This document shows positions 11,538-23,432 of a DNA stretch of 49,821 nucleotides, piece by piece. This stretch comes from Spirogloea muscicola (lineage: Eukaryota > Streptophyta > Zygnematophyceae > Spirogloeales > Spirogloeaceae): assembly GCA_009602725.1 (NCBI GenBank), contig WELB01000115.1:145330-195150 (forward strand). The letters are read 5' to 3'. Position numbers and translations under genes: made by a program. The stretch's first letter is position 1, and every line of letters begins with the position of its first letter. The notes beneath the pieces were generated by a model that worked only from the letters and a program-made list of their open reading frames with translations, ran no database searches and was not told the DNA's origin.

Positions 11538-13830
11538 TCACAACAGTTGCTTCTTAGCATACTTCCCGAGGAGTGCCTTGGCAGCATTGCTGAAGCGCTT
11601 GTTTGCAGCCTCTGCTTCAGCATAGGCTTGCATGCATTGCAGGACGGCAGGTGTCAAGATCTCTGCATTGCCAGAGACAAGCATCAGCCCAGAGATCTCA
11701 CTGACATGCTGATAAGAGAGGTTAGGATTTTTTCAGGATCATCATAGTTGGAACCACTTGTTCAGTACACACATGTTCATGCCTACTAATACAGCAGGCA
11801 GCCTGGAGCTTGTACCCCTCTCTGTCCTGCGATTGCACAAGTAGTAGAGGGATGATATTGCTGAGAGCACCTACAAGCACGACAAATAACACCACGGGCT
11901 TAGGGTTGAGGCATTAGCAAGGTACTGAGCAGAATTTCTATTTGCTGCTGTTGGGAGAGTCCAAGAAGCTGATACATGCAAGAGATGAACATCATGAGCA
12001 GGCGAAGGTATTCACATGCGCTCTCAATGTAGACCTAGTCATTCAACAACACGACTAGAAGCCAATAACTTCAGCATATGTACAACGGATGAGGGAAGTC
12101 CTCACAGTGTTCTCCACAGGGCTGGAAAGGCAAGCAATGACGTGCGGCAGGCCTTCGCTCTCCAAGATCACGGCTGCATTCTTTGGATCTGCAAGTGGCA
12201 CTCATTACCAGAACCTGGGCCCTCTCTTTCGCGTTGAAACTATATCCGAGAAGTCCACAAACGATTTCAGGTTCGTAGGAAGGTTCCATACTAAGGGCAG
12301 TGTCTTGAGGGGATAAGGTGCAGCAGTGTTGCACTGATAAGCCAAGGCAAAATTGCAGCTTCAGCACTGATGGGGGTTTCTAATACCTCGTCTGAGGTAG
12401 AAAATGTCAACAAATTGCTTGCTACGCTCCTCTGCAAGACGCCTGAGGTTCAAGGATCAGGTGGGCTTCCAGAGGTACTTACCAGGGGAGCAATTGCTGA
12501 TGCCGCCAATCCCAAATTCCACAAGGAGCTCATTGGGTTCAGTCAAGCAGTCCAGGAAGAGATCAACCACGTGCAGCTGCAAAACGCAGTGCACCAGTTT
12601 CAGACATTTACTAGGAGACAGGAACAGACTCCTCAACCAACAAGTCCAAGACAAAGTACGTGGCAGGTCGCAACGACATGAGCCAGGCAGACCTTGCGGA
12701 GGTGGTCGTAGTTGATTGGGTCGTACGCAAAGCTTGCTAGGTTGGCAACAATCTGCTCCTTGGCCTCTGCAGGCAAAGTGATAATTGCATGAGAATGGAC
12801 CACAGGAGGGGCTTGAGTACCAAGGGGGCGATCCAAGTATGCTTTCCAACAAATAAGCTGACTGGAACCATTCATAAAAAGCCCAAGCCCGAGTCCAAGC
12901 CTTGAGCTTGGTGTTCAACACAATCTCCATGAGTCAAGCCCACAATCCTTGACCTCAGCCAAGATGAAGGGCTGACAGGGCAGCTTTCTCAGCCAGGTCC
13001 TGACAGAAGCAGGGGGCGCAGAGGGGTCGCACCCTGAGAGCTGGTCTCCTGAAACTCCGTCACAAGTGCCTGAAGTGGCAGAGACGCTGAGCTGGTCAGT
13101 AGGACAGAGAGACTCCGCAAGAAGCTGTCGTCTTCAGCAACATGCAGAATGACCGGCAGCCGGTGATTGCAAGGCAGGCAACAGCCAGAGCTTGGCCACT
13201 AGTGACGAGGAGGGCTCCCCTAAGCAGCACAGCCGATGGGGTGGCCCCGTTGGAAAAAGGAAGTCAGGCATGAAGGCCTGCAATCCGAGCCTTACACCTT
13301 CAGGCCAGGATAAGACCATCCAAGGAGGCTGGGTCTCGTACAGAACTGCTACAGCACTCAATCGGCGCCAGCTACAGGGCCATAATCGCTACTGGAGGCT
13401 AGCACTCGGCCTGCCAGCCTCCGCTTTGGGGCTCGGCAGCTGCCTGGTTCTCAAATTGCATGGCGCGTGACATTGCAAGTGCAACGGTGCCATTCATGGG
13501 CAGTCAGCACGTTCCGTCTACAAATTGAGACGACCCAAGTGCCGATACAACGATTGATAAGCCTCCTCTGCTGCTCTGAGCTGCGGGCTGCTGCTGGGAG
13601 CTGAGGCGGAGAAGTCTGTCCTGATTATCATAGCTCTGGAAGACAAGGAGGGAAATGGGGCAAGCGGGCTGATGGCCCCAGACTAAAGCCCCACACTAAA
13701 CCCCCCTCGAACCTTAGACCCTTCATTCCGGACTCTTGGTCCTGCTCCTGCACCGCACCTGGAGGTAGTCGAAGCGCGGCGTGCCGTAGCGCCCCGCGCG
13801 CTCGCGGATGCGCTCCTCCGAGCTGAACAT
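11538..13830 (-). CDS. ARMC7-like small armadillo-repeat protein, 7 exons
   Basis: Exons (minus strand): 13830-13759, 13069-13033, 12766-12693, 12576-12483, 12188-12106, 11870-11816, 11662-11538. Phases join exactly and give 179 residues, close to the ~180-200 of animal and plant ARMC7-type proteins. Diagnostic blocks are RFDYLQALVTEFQETSSQ (first two exons), EAKEQIVANLASFAYDP, VVDLFLDCLTEPNELLVEFG, DPKNAAVILESEGLPHVIAC, LSSPVENT and YYLCN. These are two to three degenerate armadillo repeats forming an alpha-solenoid, with no catalytic residues; the family is a protein-binding scaffold whose role is poorly known (human ARMC7 has been linked to spliceosomal proteins). The start codon opens an exon at the edge of a GC-rich island that is shared head-to-head with the PDH E2 gene. 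Confidence 0.88.
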
Positions 13831-13932
13831 GCGCCTGCCGTGGCTTGAATCCAGAACCTCACAACCCAGAACTCAAAGCCCGTCTTCCTCCCCTTTCTCA
13901 GAGCATCCGCCGCGCCCGCCGCTCCGGCGGCC

Positions 13933-13970
<38 letters not shown>

Positions 13971-14494
13971 AGGAGGCGGCGCGAAACCCGGCCAGGATTA
14001 AGGGTTTAGCCTGACGCTCGAGGAAATCATACTGGCCCGGTCGAGGAAATGCGTCAAGCGGTCTCCTCAGGCCTGACGCTCCCGCGTCGGAGGGCGAATG
14101 GAGCTGCCACGCGGCGAGCGCTCGGCAGTCCTCTGCGGGCTCGCGGCAGCCGCGCCGTTGCATTCGGGGCGGCGGGCCGCCGCGGCCTGCCGAGGACCAT
14201 GATGGGGGCCCTGGCCGGGGGCCCCTGTTCACACCAGCTGAACGGCGGGAACCCCGAGCCCGGGATCCCGGCGCGCTTCGCGGCGCGCTTCGCGGCGCGC
14301 GGCCCGGCGGCGGCGCGGGCTCTCGNCGGCGATCATTGGCAAGGCGACGAGCGACGAGCGGAGGCGGCGGCGGCGGCGCCTGCCGGCGGAGGGCTGCTGG
14401 ACCAGGCTCTGGCGGCAGCGAAGCTACGGCGGCTGAGCTGAGCTGAGCTGAGCCGGCGCCAGAGCCGGGCCGTGGCGGCGGCCGATCCGGCGCC
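13831..14494. other. GC-rich bidirectional promoter island (ARMC7-like / PDH E2)
   Basis: The two genes start outward from this stretch. It includes a CCG run at about 13929-13970, many CpG dinucleotides and one N (14326). Long open frames cross it on both strands only because the composition lacks stops; they are proline- or alanine-rich and match nothing. Confidence 0.6.
13929..13970. repeat. (CCG)n trinucleotide run
   Basis: A nearly uninterrupted run of GCC/CCG triplets with a single CAC break, just upstream of the ARMC7-like start codon, in its probable 5' UTR or promoter. Confidence 0.9.
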
Positions 14495-17400
14495 ATGGCC
14501 GGCCGGCGCGCCTGCGCGGCCGCCCTGAAGGCGGCGGCGGCGCCGCGGCTCAGTACGCTTGCCCCTGGGGCGCGCCAGCCAGGGCGTTCTCCGGTGGCCG
14601 TCGCGCTGCAGTGGAGCGATGGCGTTCCCCCGGCGGCGCTACCACGAGGCGCCCGCGCCATCAACGCCGATATCCGTCGCGCTTCAAGGCATGAGCTAAG
14701 CCCGAGCTCTGCATCGCTGCGACAGCGTGGCCGGCACGGCCACACTGGCTCCGCATCTGGCCGCTCTTACAGTGACCTCGAGTCGGCTGTAGGCCGGGGC
14801 TGTTCCCGACGTACGCCCGGCTCGGCACCGTCGCGAGCGGATTCACGAGGAGCTTCGCTGCAGCAGCTGACCGTGAGTTTGCCTTCAAGCCATGGGCATT
14901 GCCGGTGGCTCACTTGTTGGTGGCTCACTTGTTGGTGGGCCCTCAAGGTCGACATTGTGGCCAACATGAAGTGAAGCACCACTTCGTTAGACCTGCATGC
15001 GACGTCGTTTGTCAGTGCAGGCAAGCTGTGCTGCGTATTACTGCCTGCTCTTGTTGCTCAGCTCAAGCGCTTACGAAGGTGTTTGTGGTGCGTCTCAGTT
15101 CCGCCGCATCAGGAGATCGGGATGCCATCCTTGTCGCCGACAATGACTCAGGTACGTGGAAGCACTGCCGTAGCTAAAGGGTATTGTAGAGCCGACCTGT
15201 GGACTAAGTCCTCACAAGTACTGAGCTTCTGGCAAAGCAGCATTGCCTTGCTCAGTCACGGCTGGCATTGGCCCCACTGGCCAAGCGGCGTTCCTCTTGC
15301 TACTCTCTGTAAGTTGGTGTCAGCGCTGTCTTCACATGCAGGGCAACATCGTCTCCTGGAAGAAGAAGGAGGGCGAGGCGGTTGCTGCAGGCGATGTGCT
15401 CTGTGAAATAGAGACGGTGAGTCTGTCTGGCACAGACTCTACCTGTCCATGCGGGGAACATCTTCATGGCCCGAGGTTTAGTCCGTGCAGACGTTCGTCT
15501 CAGACTGCTGAGTACTTGTGATAGATTGTTGATATTGTGAGATGCAGGACAAGGCCACACTGGAGATGGAGTCCATGGAAGAAGGTTTCCTCGCAAAGAT
15601 CCTCTTGCCAGATAACTCCAAGGACATTCCTGTGGGGCAGGTCAGCTACTTTGACAGACTTGGTCGTGCTTTGCTCTGCGCCCAAGTCGGGCATTGGCAC
15701 AAGCCTCATCGTGGCAGCCATGTATCTGAGAGTAGGTCACGGCAGGCACTCAGTACCATAGCTTGGCAAGTTTCTTAGCAGCCTCTGAAGCAGGGGCTTG
15801 AATGCTTCGAACGACTGCTTCAAGCAACAGAGGAGGAGGTCTGACGTGAGGTGAATGACTTAATATTTCTCTCTGTGGACTTCCAGGCTATTGCAGTTAT
15901 GGTAGACTCTGAGGACGACATTTCCAAGTTTGCTGATTATTCACCTGGAGCTGCACCTCCTCCACCAAAGAAGGAAGAAAACGAGGACGACTCCTCAGAT
16001 GCTCCACCTCCCAGCCCTCCTCCACCTCAAAAAGAGTCTCCCAAGCCATCACCAACGGAAGAGAAGAAGCCCGAGGCTCCTAAAGCGCAGGCACCGCCTC
16101 CACCGACTCCTTCTGGAGGCGAAGGCCGAGTCTTCGCCAGCCCTGCTGCCAGGAAACTGGCAGAGGAGAAGGGGGTATGATTAAGATCCTCAATGCTAGC
16201 AGTTCTGCTAAGCCTGTGGGGTGTATCACTTATATTTCACTGTATGCTCAATGCTTGTCAGCTCTTTGTGTCCTGTAGGCCTGATTAATCTTTTGGGCTC
16301 CATATAAGCACAGGTTGACATCATCTGTGGCTCTGTGTCCGTACAGGTTGACATCAGCCAGATCAAAGGCACAGGGCCTGACAACAGGATAGTGAAGGCA
16401 GATATTGAGGATTACCTTGGTGAGAAGCTAGTGCTTTTCTTTTGGAGCTTTTGCTGGAGGTGGCTGCACAAATTAACCTTCTTTCCACCATTTTTGATCC
16501 GCATTTTAATGAGCACATTATAATGCGTGGTCCTGCCTCTGCAGCTGCAGGTCCTGCACCAGCAAAGCAGGACACTGTGCCAACTGCACAGCCCGGGGCA
16601 CAAACCCCCATTTCTGGGCAGGAGTATGACGACATTCCCAACTCTCAAATACGGAAGGTACAGTGCATGCCCTGCCTTTGCTTAACCCAAAAGCTTGTGT
16701 TGGGCATGTCTGTTGCCACTTTCCTTTTAAGGAGGAGTAGACGCATATGTAGTGGGCTGCAGGGTTTTGTCCTTTGTACCTGCCTTTTTCAGCAGTGCTT
16801 GAGTAGTATATGCTTCATCAGAGTCATGTAGCACTTGCACTGCAGACTAAGTTGAGATACCATGTCCACAGCTGTTTGTCGTACTGCTGTACGTGCTTAT
16901 TCATGTGACAGATTGGGCACAGTCCTCTTATGTCATGCGTGCATGTAATAATCTATCTGCGCCTACCTTCAATCTGCCCCTTGTGCAGATCACTGCAAGG
17001 CGACTTTTACAGTCAAAACAGACTATACCTCACTACTATCTGACAGTGGACCTCAAGGTTGACAAGCTTGTCGCGTAAGTCCATCTGTGACTGTGTATCA
17101 CCTGACGGAATCTCAGTCCATGAGTCGTCAACATTTGCAAGATAAGACAAGAGCTTAAATCTGCACGAGTGCATTAAAGGAAGGCAGTAGCTCACCTTGA
17201 GCCTGCATCGACACATAGCCGCAGTGGCTGCCTGCTAGACTGAGAGTTGGCCTATATTACAGCTTGCGGAAGGAGTTAAATGCTCTACAGGAGAAGGCAG
17301 GTGGCAAGAAGTTGTCTGTCAATGATTTCATCATCAAGGTTGACATTTACACCCCCTGCCAGCTGCACCTGTCAATAAGAGGTCCAGATGCACAGTGCCT

Positions 17401-18869
17401 AGTCTGGTGGTTGTCCTTGATGTAGGATTGCCCCATGCCCACTTGACTTCTATGAAGCGTTGCAAGCTTGAACCACCTTGTAGCAAGGAATGACGACTAT
17501 GTCGGCAATGCATGCATTCTGTCTACTTTTCAGGCGGCAGCTATGGCCTTGAAGAAGGTCCCTCAGGTCAACTCCTCATGGAATGATGATTACAACCGAC
17601 AGTAAGTGCATCAAAATGACTTGGAAAGTATGTCTAGCTTCAGCCGTTGTATAAGATAGCTCGCTTTTGCTTCACCCCTTTGCTTAGCCTTCACAATTAT
17701 CATCATCCAGCCGATGAGCACTGAATCACCCTGACAGTTGTCCTTACAACAGTGACCTTGGCCGTTGTCCTTACAACTTACAGGTACAAGAACATTGACA
17801 TCAGCGTTGCTGTCCAAACAGAACATGGCCTGATGGTTCCATTTGTCAAGGTTGGACACCACCCAAAAGGGTACTTTGATGGCCACGTAGCAGTCATAAT
17901 GAAAGTGTATCCACTTAAGCAAGTCGCCCGCGTGACATGTGGTCACCCGTTTCACTGTGACATCTCAGAATGCCGATACGCTTGGTGTGGCTTCAATATC
18001 AGAGGAAGTAAAAAGACTAGCAGATGCGGCTCGCCAGAACAAGCTGAAGCCTTCTGAGTTTCAGGTCTGAAGGCACTGAGTGCCATGAAACTGTCTTATT
18101 TGGCCTGTGATTGACAAGTATGTCAATGCTTCATACCCTTATCTTACTCTACTTGTGACATATAGCTGGTACCCAACAGTGCATGTACCTATCCTGACTG
18201 CTCTATTTATGTCTTTGAGATAATGGCATATGCAGGCCCTGACCTTGTGACTGATGTCCAATGTCACAGGGTGGCACCTTCACAATATCTAACCTAGGAA
18301 TGTACGGCATCAAGTCATTTTCTGCCATCATCAACCCTCCGCAAGCATGCATTCTTGCCGTTGGCACAAGTAAGAGCAGTCTTGTGGCTTTATATTATTG
18401 CTCAGCCCTTAAGTTTTTCAAATGTAGCAGTGCCTTGAGATGCCTTCATGACTTTCAGCCTCTCACCATCATGAGTGTGGCTTTGCAGCTGAGAAACGAG
18501 TTGTGCCAGGAGCATTAGAAGGAGAATATACCAGTGCCGAGTACATGTCTGCCACTCTGAGCTGTGATCACAGACTAGTTGATGGTAAGCTTGGCATTCA
18601 GAATAGTGTGACAGTATTAGGAAAAGGTAGAGCAAGATAGGTGCACTAGGTACTTGATAGGTACTTGACAGAGTGCTTCATAAGTAAACTGCATCGGAAA
18701 GCACTTGATTGCATCGGCGTTGGATCCGAAGTTGTGCAAGGACCACAGTTTGCTGTTATGATAGCTCAAGGTTGGGACCGCTGCTTCTGCTTGTGCAGGT
18801 GCAATGGGTGCCCAATGGCTTGGAGCCTTTAAGAGCTATGTGGAGGAGCCACACACCCTCCTTCTCTAA
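14495..18869 (+). CDS. DLAT: Dihydrolipoamide acetyltransferase, E2 of pyruvate dehydrogenase (mitochondrial)
   Basis: Transfers the acetyl group from lipoyl-lysine to CoA in the pyruvate dehydrogenase complex. Well-supported exons: one ending 14872, then 15099-15151, 15342-15416, 15548-15640, 15887-16174, 16347-16419, 16545-16657, 16989-17074, 17263-17338, 17534-17601, 17784-17850, 17969-18064, 18270-18369, 18489-18584, 18799-18869. One lipoyl domain ([12 protein letters not shown]...[10 protein letters not shown]), a Pro/Lys/Glu-rich hinge, the E1/E3-binding domain ([15 protein letters not shown]) and the catalytic domain ending in [15 protein letters not shown] with the active-site His. 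The block before the lipoyl domain ([14 protein letters not shown]) resembles plant mitochondrial E2. The N-terminal exon is uncertain: the ATG at 14495 opens a presequence-like frame ([19 protein letters not shown]), but an intron must intervene before about 14800 to reach the frame used at 14872. Confidence 0.92.
14904..14938. repeat. Short tandem repeat GTGGCTCACTTGTTG
   Basis: Two complete 15-bp units plus the start of a third, in the first well-defined intron of the PDH E2 gene. Confidence 0.8.
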
Positions 18870-20021
18870 GGTTCTGACTGACAATGTCAGCGTAGATTCA
18901 TAGGTCAGACTCAGGGTCAAAAGCAAGGGCAACAGACGTAGCGCTGCTGCCATGGATGCTCCAGATTCTTATGCGTGTCTTGGTGACTGTTTAGTAAGAA
19001 GCTGTGTTGGCTGGTCGCATGCTCAATCGAATACGTACTCAAGGGTTCATGCACATGTGGCACTCAGACCTCGAACACTTTCAGGGGCAGCAGCCTAAGA
19101 TGCACCAAGGTGCAGCATTGCACAAAGCTCAGCTTGTCAATATCAGAGTCTATGCTGTTCTGGCACATAGCCAAAGGAGGAGCATTGGCTCCCCACAAGG
19201 CCAAGGCGCGAGCATGATGCAGCTGAGCAGTTCCTGAAGCCCAGCGCCGCACCATCTGATTTGTGGCTTCAAGAGAAGGTTGGGGCAGTGAGGTGTGCTT
19301 GCACGTGTGACGGTTTTGGGACCCCATAAAACAGCCAACCTTGACAGATTGTCTCTTACTAATCTGATGATTCATCTTCGGCGCTTCTCGATGGCCATAT
19401 GAGGCAACTGCTTTATCGCTTGTCCAATCTCGCTTGGGCTGTTAACATATGTAGTATATAAGCATATGACCAGCTCCCTGCTGCATAATGGTTGAGTTGA
19501 GTGGGCTACTGCTAGCACGCTGCTGGTGAGAGGTAATGGCAGAGGCCTTGGAGCTTGGCTCCATCTCGCTCGTGAAGCTGGTTAATCAGCCGCACTTGTG
19601 CTTGGAAATGCTTTGGCTTGGTTCGGTATCCCTTTCATTTTATGTGCACTGCACGCCTTCTCATATCATGCGGTCCACAAAGTGACTAGCCTGAGTTGCT
19701 AGCATGTGAGAAATGCTGGCGTGCACGACCCAGTACGCCGCGTGTCCGAGCCTGGCATAGCAACTACATACGTCAGTCAGTGAGCAAGCATTCATGTGGC
19801 TTCAAGACTTCCTCGGCAAGTCAGAACACAGCCAGATGCCAAGCTCCACGAAGCTACAGACGACACTTCCAGTAGAGGCCGATGGCTGTGGTTGGCCAGC
19901 CCAGTAAAAGGTATGAACTAACTTCGACTGGGCCAGTGAAGCAGTAAAGAACATAGCGATCAATTGGCCACTGGGTGCTGAATCGTCCCTGTTGAGCTGC
20001 CGCAGATCAGTGAGACGAGTC

Positions 20022-20177
20022 GCCGGGAGCTAAAGACAATTTCCGTGTATTTGAAAGAGATGAAGGCCCCAAGATGACGAAGTACAAATGGCAAGCACTT
20101 CCAAAGACGTACATCACCCGTCAGTAACCACGAGTCAATACACAGGTCACTAAGCGATGCCTGAATACCAGATGGCA
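20022..20177 (-). repeat. Dispersed repeat family B, copy 1 (reverse)
   Basis: On the minus strand this is clearly related to 31561-31758 and 31936-32128: in the same order it has TGCCATCTGG, TTAGTGACCT, CTCGTGGTTACTGA, GATGTACGTC, TGCTTGCCATTTGTACTT and CAAATACACG. It is the most diverged of the three copies. Nature unknown; it could be a non-autonomous retroelement. Confidence 0.65.
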
Positions 20178-20279
20178 GTGCTACAGAGGTGACAGAGACT
20201 TGCATGCAGGCTGCGGGTGCACCATCAGTGCGGCACCGTGCATGAGTAGCCGTTGCAACTCCATAAGCATACGACGCAC

Positions 20280-20501
20280 TTAGCGCGGCAGGGCCAGCGT
20301 GGACTCGCCAATGCAAGCCGCCAGGGCCACGACGCTCCGGGGCTGCTCCGCTGCGCTGCCCGCCGCAGCCAGCTGCCGCGGCGTCGCCGCAGTCGCGAGC
20401 TGCGCCGGAGCTGGCGGCGGCGGCGGCGGAGTTGTGGGCTGGTGGCCGCGGCCGCGCAAGCTGCTGGCCGTGCTTGCAAGCAGGCAAGTGCGGCAGTGCA
20501 T
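20280..20501 (-). CDS. Hypothetical ORF with transit-peptide-like composition
   Basis: A 73-residue minus-strand frame (starts MHCRTCLLASTASSLRGRG) rich in Ala, Ser, Arg and Pro, acidic-poor at its start, as in organelle targeting peptides. It lies in a GC-rich island where long frames occur by chance. No downstream exon is recognisable on the minus strand, so it may be a chance frame in the promoter of the YebC-like gene. Confidence 0.15.
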   Translation of the reverse strand: MHCRTCLLASTASSLRGRGHQPTTPPPPPPAPAQLATAATPRQLAAAGSAAEQPRSVVALAACIGESTLALPR

Positions 20502-20528
20502 GCTCCCACCACAGCTGCACCTGGAGCT

Positions 20529-20572
20529 CCTAAACCCTACTCAACCCTAACCCAAACCCTAAAATGTAAAAC
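20529..20572. repeat. Interstitial telomere-like tract (CCCTAAA variants)
   Basis: Reads CTAAACCCTACTCAACCCTA, then ACCCAAACCCTAAAATG. Degenerate Arabidopsis-type telomere units, about 300 bp upstream of the YebC-like start codon. Plant promoters often carry such telo-boxes (AAACCCTAA). Confidence 0.7.
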
Positions 20573-20862
20573 CCTTCGCCCTCAGATTCGAAACTAGATC
20601 CCTGAATCGCCGCTTGCACTGAAGCGGCCGGCTATGGAATTGTGATTCTGCCCCAATCCCTGGTCACTGAATCTCCATTCTGAATCTCTGAAAGCTAAGA
20701 CTTGGACTTCAAGCCGTTATTTGGCTGCACACAAGTTGCTTCTGGCTACTTAGTGTTACGTGCAGCACAGCTCGAGCGGCTCTGCAACTTTGGATCAGCA
20801 GCTGCAGGGTCAGGCTTAAAGTATGATTGACGTCGAAATTAGCTTCAGGGTCAGGCCTAATC

Positions 20863-23432
20863 ATGATGCACGCCGCAGCAGCTCACTCCCCCTCGAGACT
20901 TGCGTGCTGCAGCAATTGCGTCATCAGACGGACCAGCACCTTCTGGGGTTCAGTCGCTGCTCTCAGGTGAGTGGATGAGAATGCTCTCAAGTTTTCCAAT
21001 CAGAGCCTGATGCCCGAATACCGAAGCTTAATCTGAGAATAGTCTTGGTGAGCAACAGGGTTTGAAAGAAGAGAGGGGGTCAGTATGGGGGCCCATTAAC
21101 TTCGTGATGATTGTAGACAAATATGCAAATTCATGGTACTATTCTGGTCCCAGATGGCACATTCCCCAGGCCCCGGCGCGGAGGTTCTGGCTGGGGTCGG
21201 CAATCCGCATGGGCAGGCGAGCTGCCAAGATAGCTACAAGGAAGGTCAGTGCAGCGTTCAGCACAGAACCCACAAACACCTTCTACGAGTCTGAAGGTGG
21301 TGGACCTTAAGTCGACGTTTGTGCAGTTTCATGCCTGAAGTATTGCTCGTGCATTCTGTCCAACGTGTGACGACTTAAGCGTGGCATGTTGGACTTGCAT
21401 GCAAGACTCAGTCTCCTTTGCCATTGTATTGATAGCTCGCTGTTGGCCTTTGCTACTGACCTGGTCACTGCGGCAGGGTCAAGGTTCAGGCTTAACGATT
21501 TGAGGTGACGTACCTGTTTGGTCGTCTCGTTTCCTTTTCCACCGACGAGCATGTGTGTCTGCACCACCGCTTGTCTGCAGGGGGCCCAGGATGCAAGGAA
21601 GGCTAAGCTATATGGGCGCATTGGGAAGCAGATTGTTGCAGCAGTTAGGGCCGGTGGTGCGAGCCCGGGCTCCAATGCCGCGCTCGAGCGGGTGCTGCAG
21701 CAGGCCAAACTGTTTGCCGTTCCGCGGGACGTCATCGATCGCAACCTCAAGCGCGCATCCGAGAAAGGCCAGGCTGCTTTCGAGGAGGTCACATACGAGG
21801 TGGGCGAGGATCCGCAAAAGAATTTAAAGATAAAGTGGCATTGACATCACCAGTAGCAAACTGAGACTCTTCGAACTCATTGCGACATCCATCGAGCTCA
21901 AGACAAGGTCCAAACCTGCTTAGATAGCTCTCAGTATGAATGTCTATCTCTTTGATTTGGATGATGATTGTGAACCTGAACTCAGCTCTGGCTCTGTTGT
22001 AGAACCCAGACGGGGTCAGGGCTGCAGCTTTGTCGAACTTCGTGAGTGCTTGGCCTGCAGCAGAATTTGATACAGAAATCACTATCCGATTGGCCTTTGC
22101 CATGACGCTCCATCTGTGCAGGTGTATGGCTATGGAGGGGTCGGCCTCGTGCTGGAGGTCCTGACAGACAATATGAATCGTGCGGCCGCAAACATACGGG
22201 AAGTCGTGCGCAAGGGCGGCGGGAAGATGGCCGACATGGGGTCTGTCATGTTCAACTTCCGCAAATGTGGTGTCGTAGCTGTGCCTTTCGATAAGGTATG
22301 CCACATTCTGCACAACAGATTTGCCAGTACTTTCCTGCTCAATGCATTGCAACATCTGACATTAGCAGAAAATTAGGATAGCTGGATGGAGAGACCAACA
22401 TGGTGAGATTTTAAGGTACAAGCTTGTACGAACGGAAAGGGTACAGCCTCCTTTCAGTAATGCATGAAGCTGCCCACTTGGAACAATGGTTGAGAAAAAT
22501 TGTTGTGGAACGGCTGCGTATGCAAGGTGGCCATCACTCAGAAGCTTCTGTGGATCTTAGGGAGTCACTGAGTCTGACAGATTCGATGCAAACGTGATGG
22601 TCAAACGGCTCTTCTGAGAGCTCGCAGGTAAGCAGCGACGAAATCCTGTTGGCGGCCATGGATGCTGGTGCGGAGGATGTGATGGATCCCCGAGCAGTAA
22701 ATGAGGAGGAGCCCAAGGAAAACCCGTAAGTCAAGCATATGAACACTACCTCCAGCTTGTCTCAAGGAGTATCTGCAGCACCGACCATTTCAGCATGGTG
22801 ATGAACCCAACAAGTTGCATCCTTACACTTTGAGCCAGCACATAATAGTGGACTTGGACCCCACTTGCTGCTTGTGACAGCAGGTGGCTGTAATTGTCAA
22901 AAACCTGACAATACCTATACCGGTTGATGTACTCATGCTCTGTCAGTGCTCCACTTGACTGCTATGCTTCACCTCGGACTCCGCAGGTCATACAAGGTCA
23001 TCACTCCCCAGGAAGACTTCTTCAAGTGCAGGCTGAAACTGGAGCAGGCCGGCATTCCCATTGACGTCGACGGCTCTGGCCTTCAGTTCATGCCTACCGC
23101 GCTTGTGCAGGTCTGAAAGATGCCACAATGCAAGGTTTCTGGCATTCCTTAGTCTCATACAGTGCCTTCTTCCGGCTGCACGAAGTTGGTCTTATTTCCG
23201 CTCTGCGTTCCCTCTCTTGATTCTCAGCTCGCAGGCTCGTTACAACTGTGAGGCGCTTGCATAGGCACCTATGCCAACTTACAACCAAGTGTCAAAGTAC
23301 TGGAATAGAGTTGATATGGATATGCAGTGTGGTTGGCAGGTGGACGATGATGCTCGAGAGCTGAATGAGGTTCTAAGAGAACGACTTTTGGAGCTCGAAG
23401 ATGTGGACGCCGTCTACCTCAACCAAGACTAG
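20863..23432 (+). CDS. YebC/TACO1-family translation factor, organelle-targeted, 7 exons
   Basis: Exons: 20863-20966, 21154-21244, 21581-21799, 22122-22295, 22628-22725, 22987-23110, 23340-23432; phases agree and give 300 residues. The YebC core begins at MGRRAAKIATRKGAQDARKA and includes KLYGRIGKQIVAAVRAGG, RVLQQAKLFAVPRDVIDR, YGYGGVGLVLEVLTDN, GKMADMGSVMFNF and a C-terminal LEDVDAVYLNQD. Bacterial YebC proteins are ~240-250 residues; the extra ~55 N-terminal residues (MMHAAAAHSPSRLACCSNCV, then RRTSTFWGS) have no acidic residue and look like a mitochondrial or plastid presequence. The animal homologue TACO1 activates translation of mitochondrial COX1, and bacterial members ease ribosome stalling or bind DNA. 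Role here inferred as organelle translation. Exon 1 joins exon 2 within an Arg codon. Confidence 0.92.

Larger units (their letters stand above)
18870..20862. other. Intergenic region between PDH E2 and YebC-like gene
   Basis: Nearly 2 kb without a recognisable gene. It contains one copy of a dispersed repeat (20022-20177), a GC-rich island (about 20280-20500) and a telomere-like tract (20529-20572). The island probably marks the start of transcription of the YebC-like gene, or of an unrecognised minus-strand gene. Confidence 0.5.

Noticed and set aside
12387-12431. Extra ARMC7-like exon encoding EERSKQFVDIFYLRR
   Set aside because: It has splice-like edges and fits the phase, but joining exon 12576-12483 directly to 12188-12106 gives SPDPKNAAVILESEGLP, which matches plant homologues without an insertion.
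13873-14745. 290-residue minus-strand ORF rich in Pro, Arg and Gly
   Set aside because: It spans a GC-rich promoter island and an N, overlaps the ARMC7-like and E2 starts, and has no recognisable domain.
21062-21310. YebC-like start at an in-frame upstream ATG near 21062 without an intron
   Set aside because: A separate first exon (20863-20966) joins at a GTGAGT donor and CAG acceptor in the right phase and gives a better targeting peptide.
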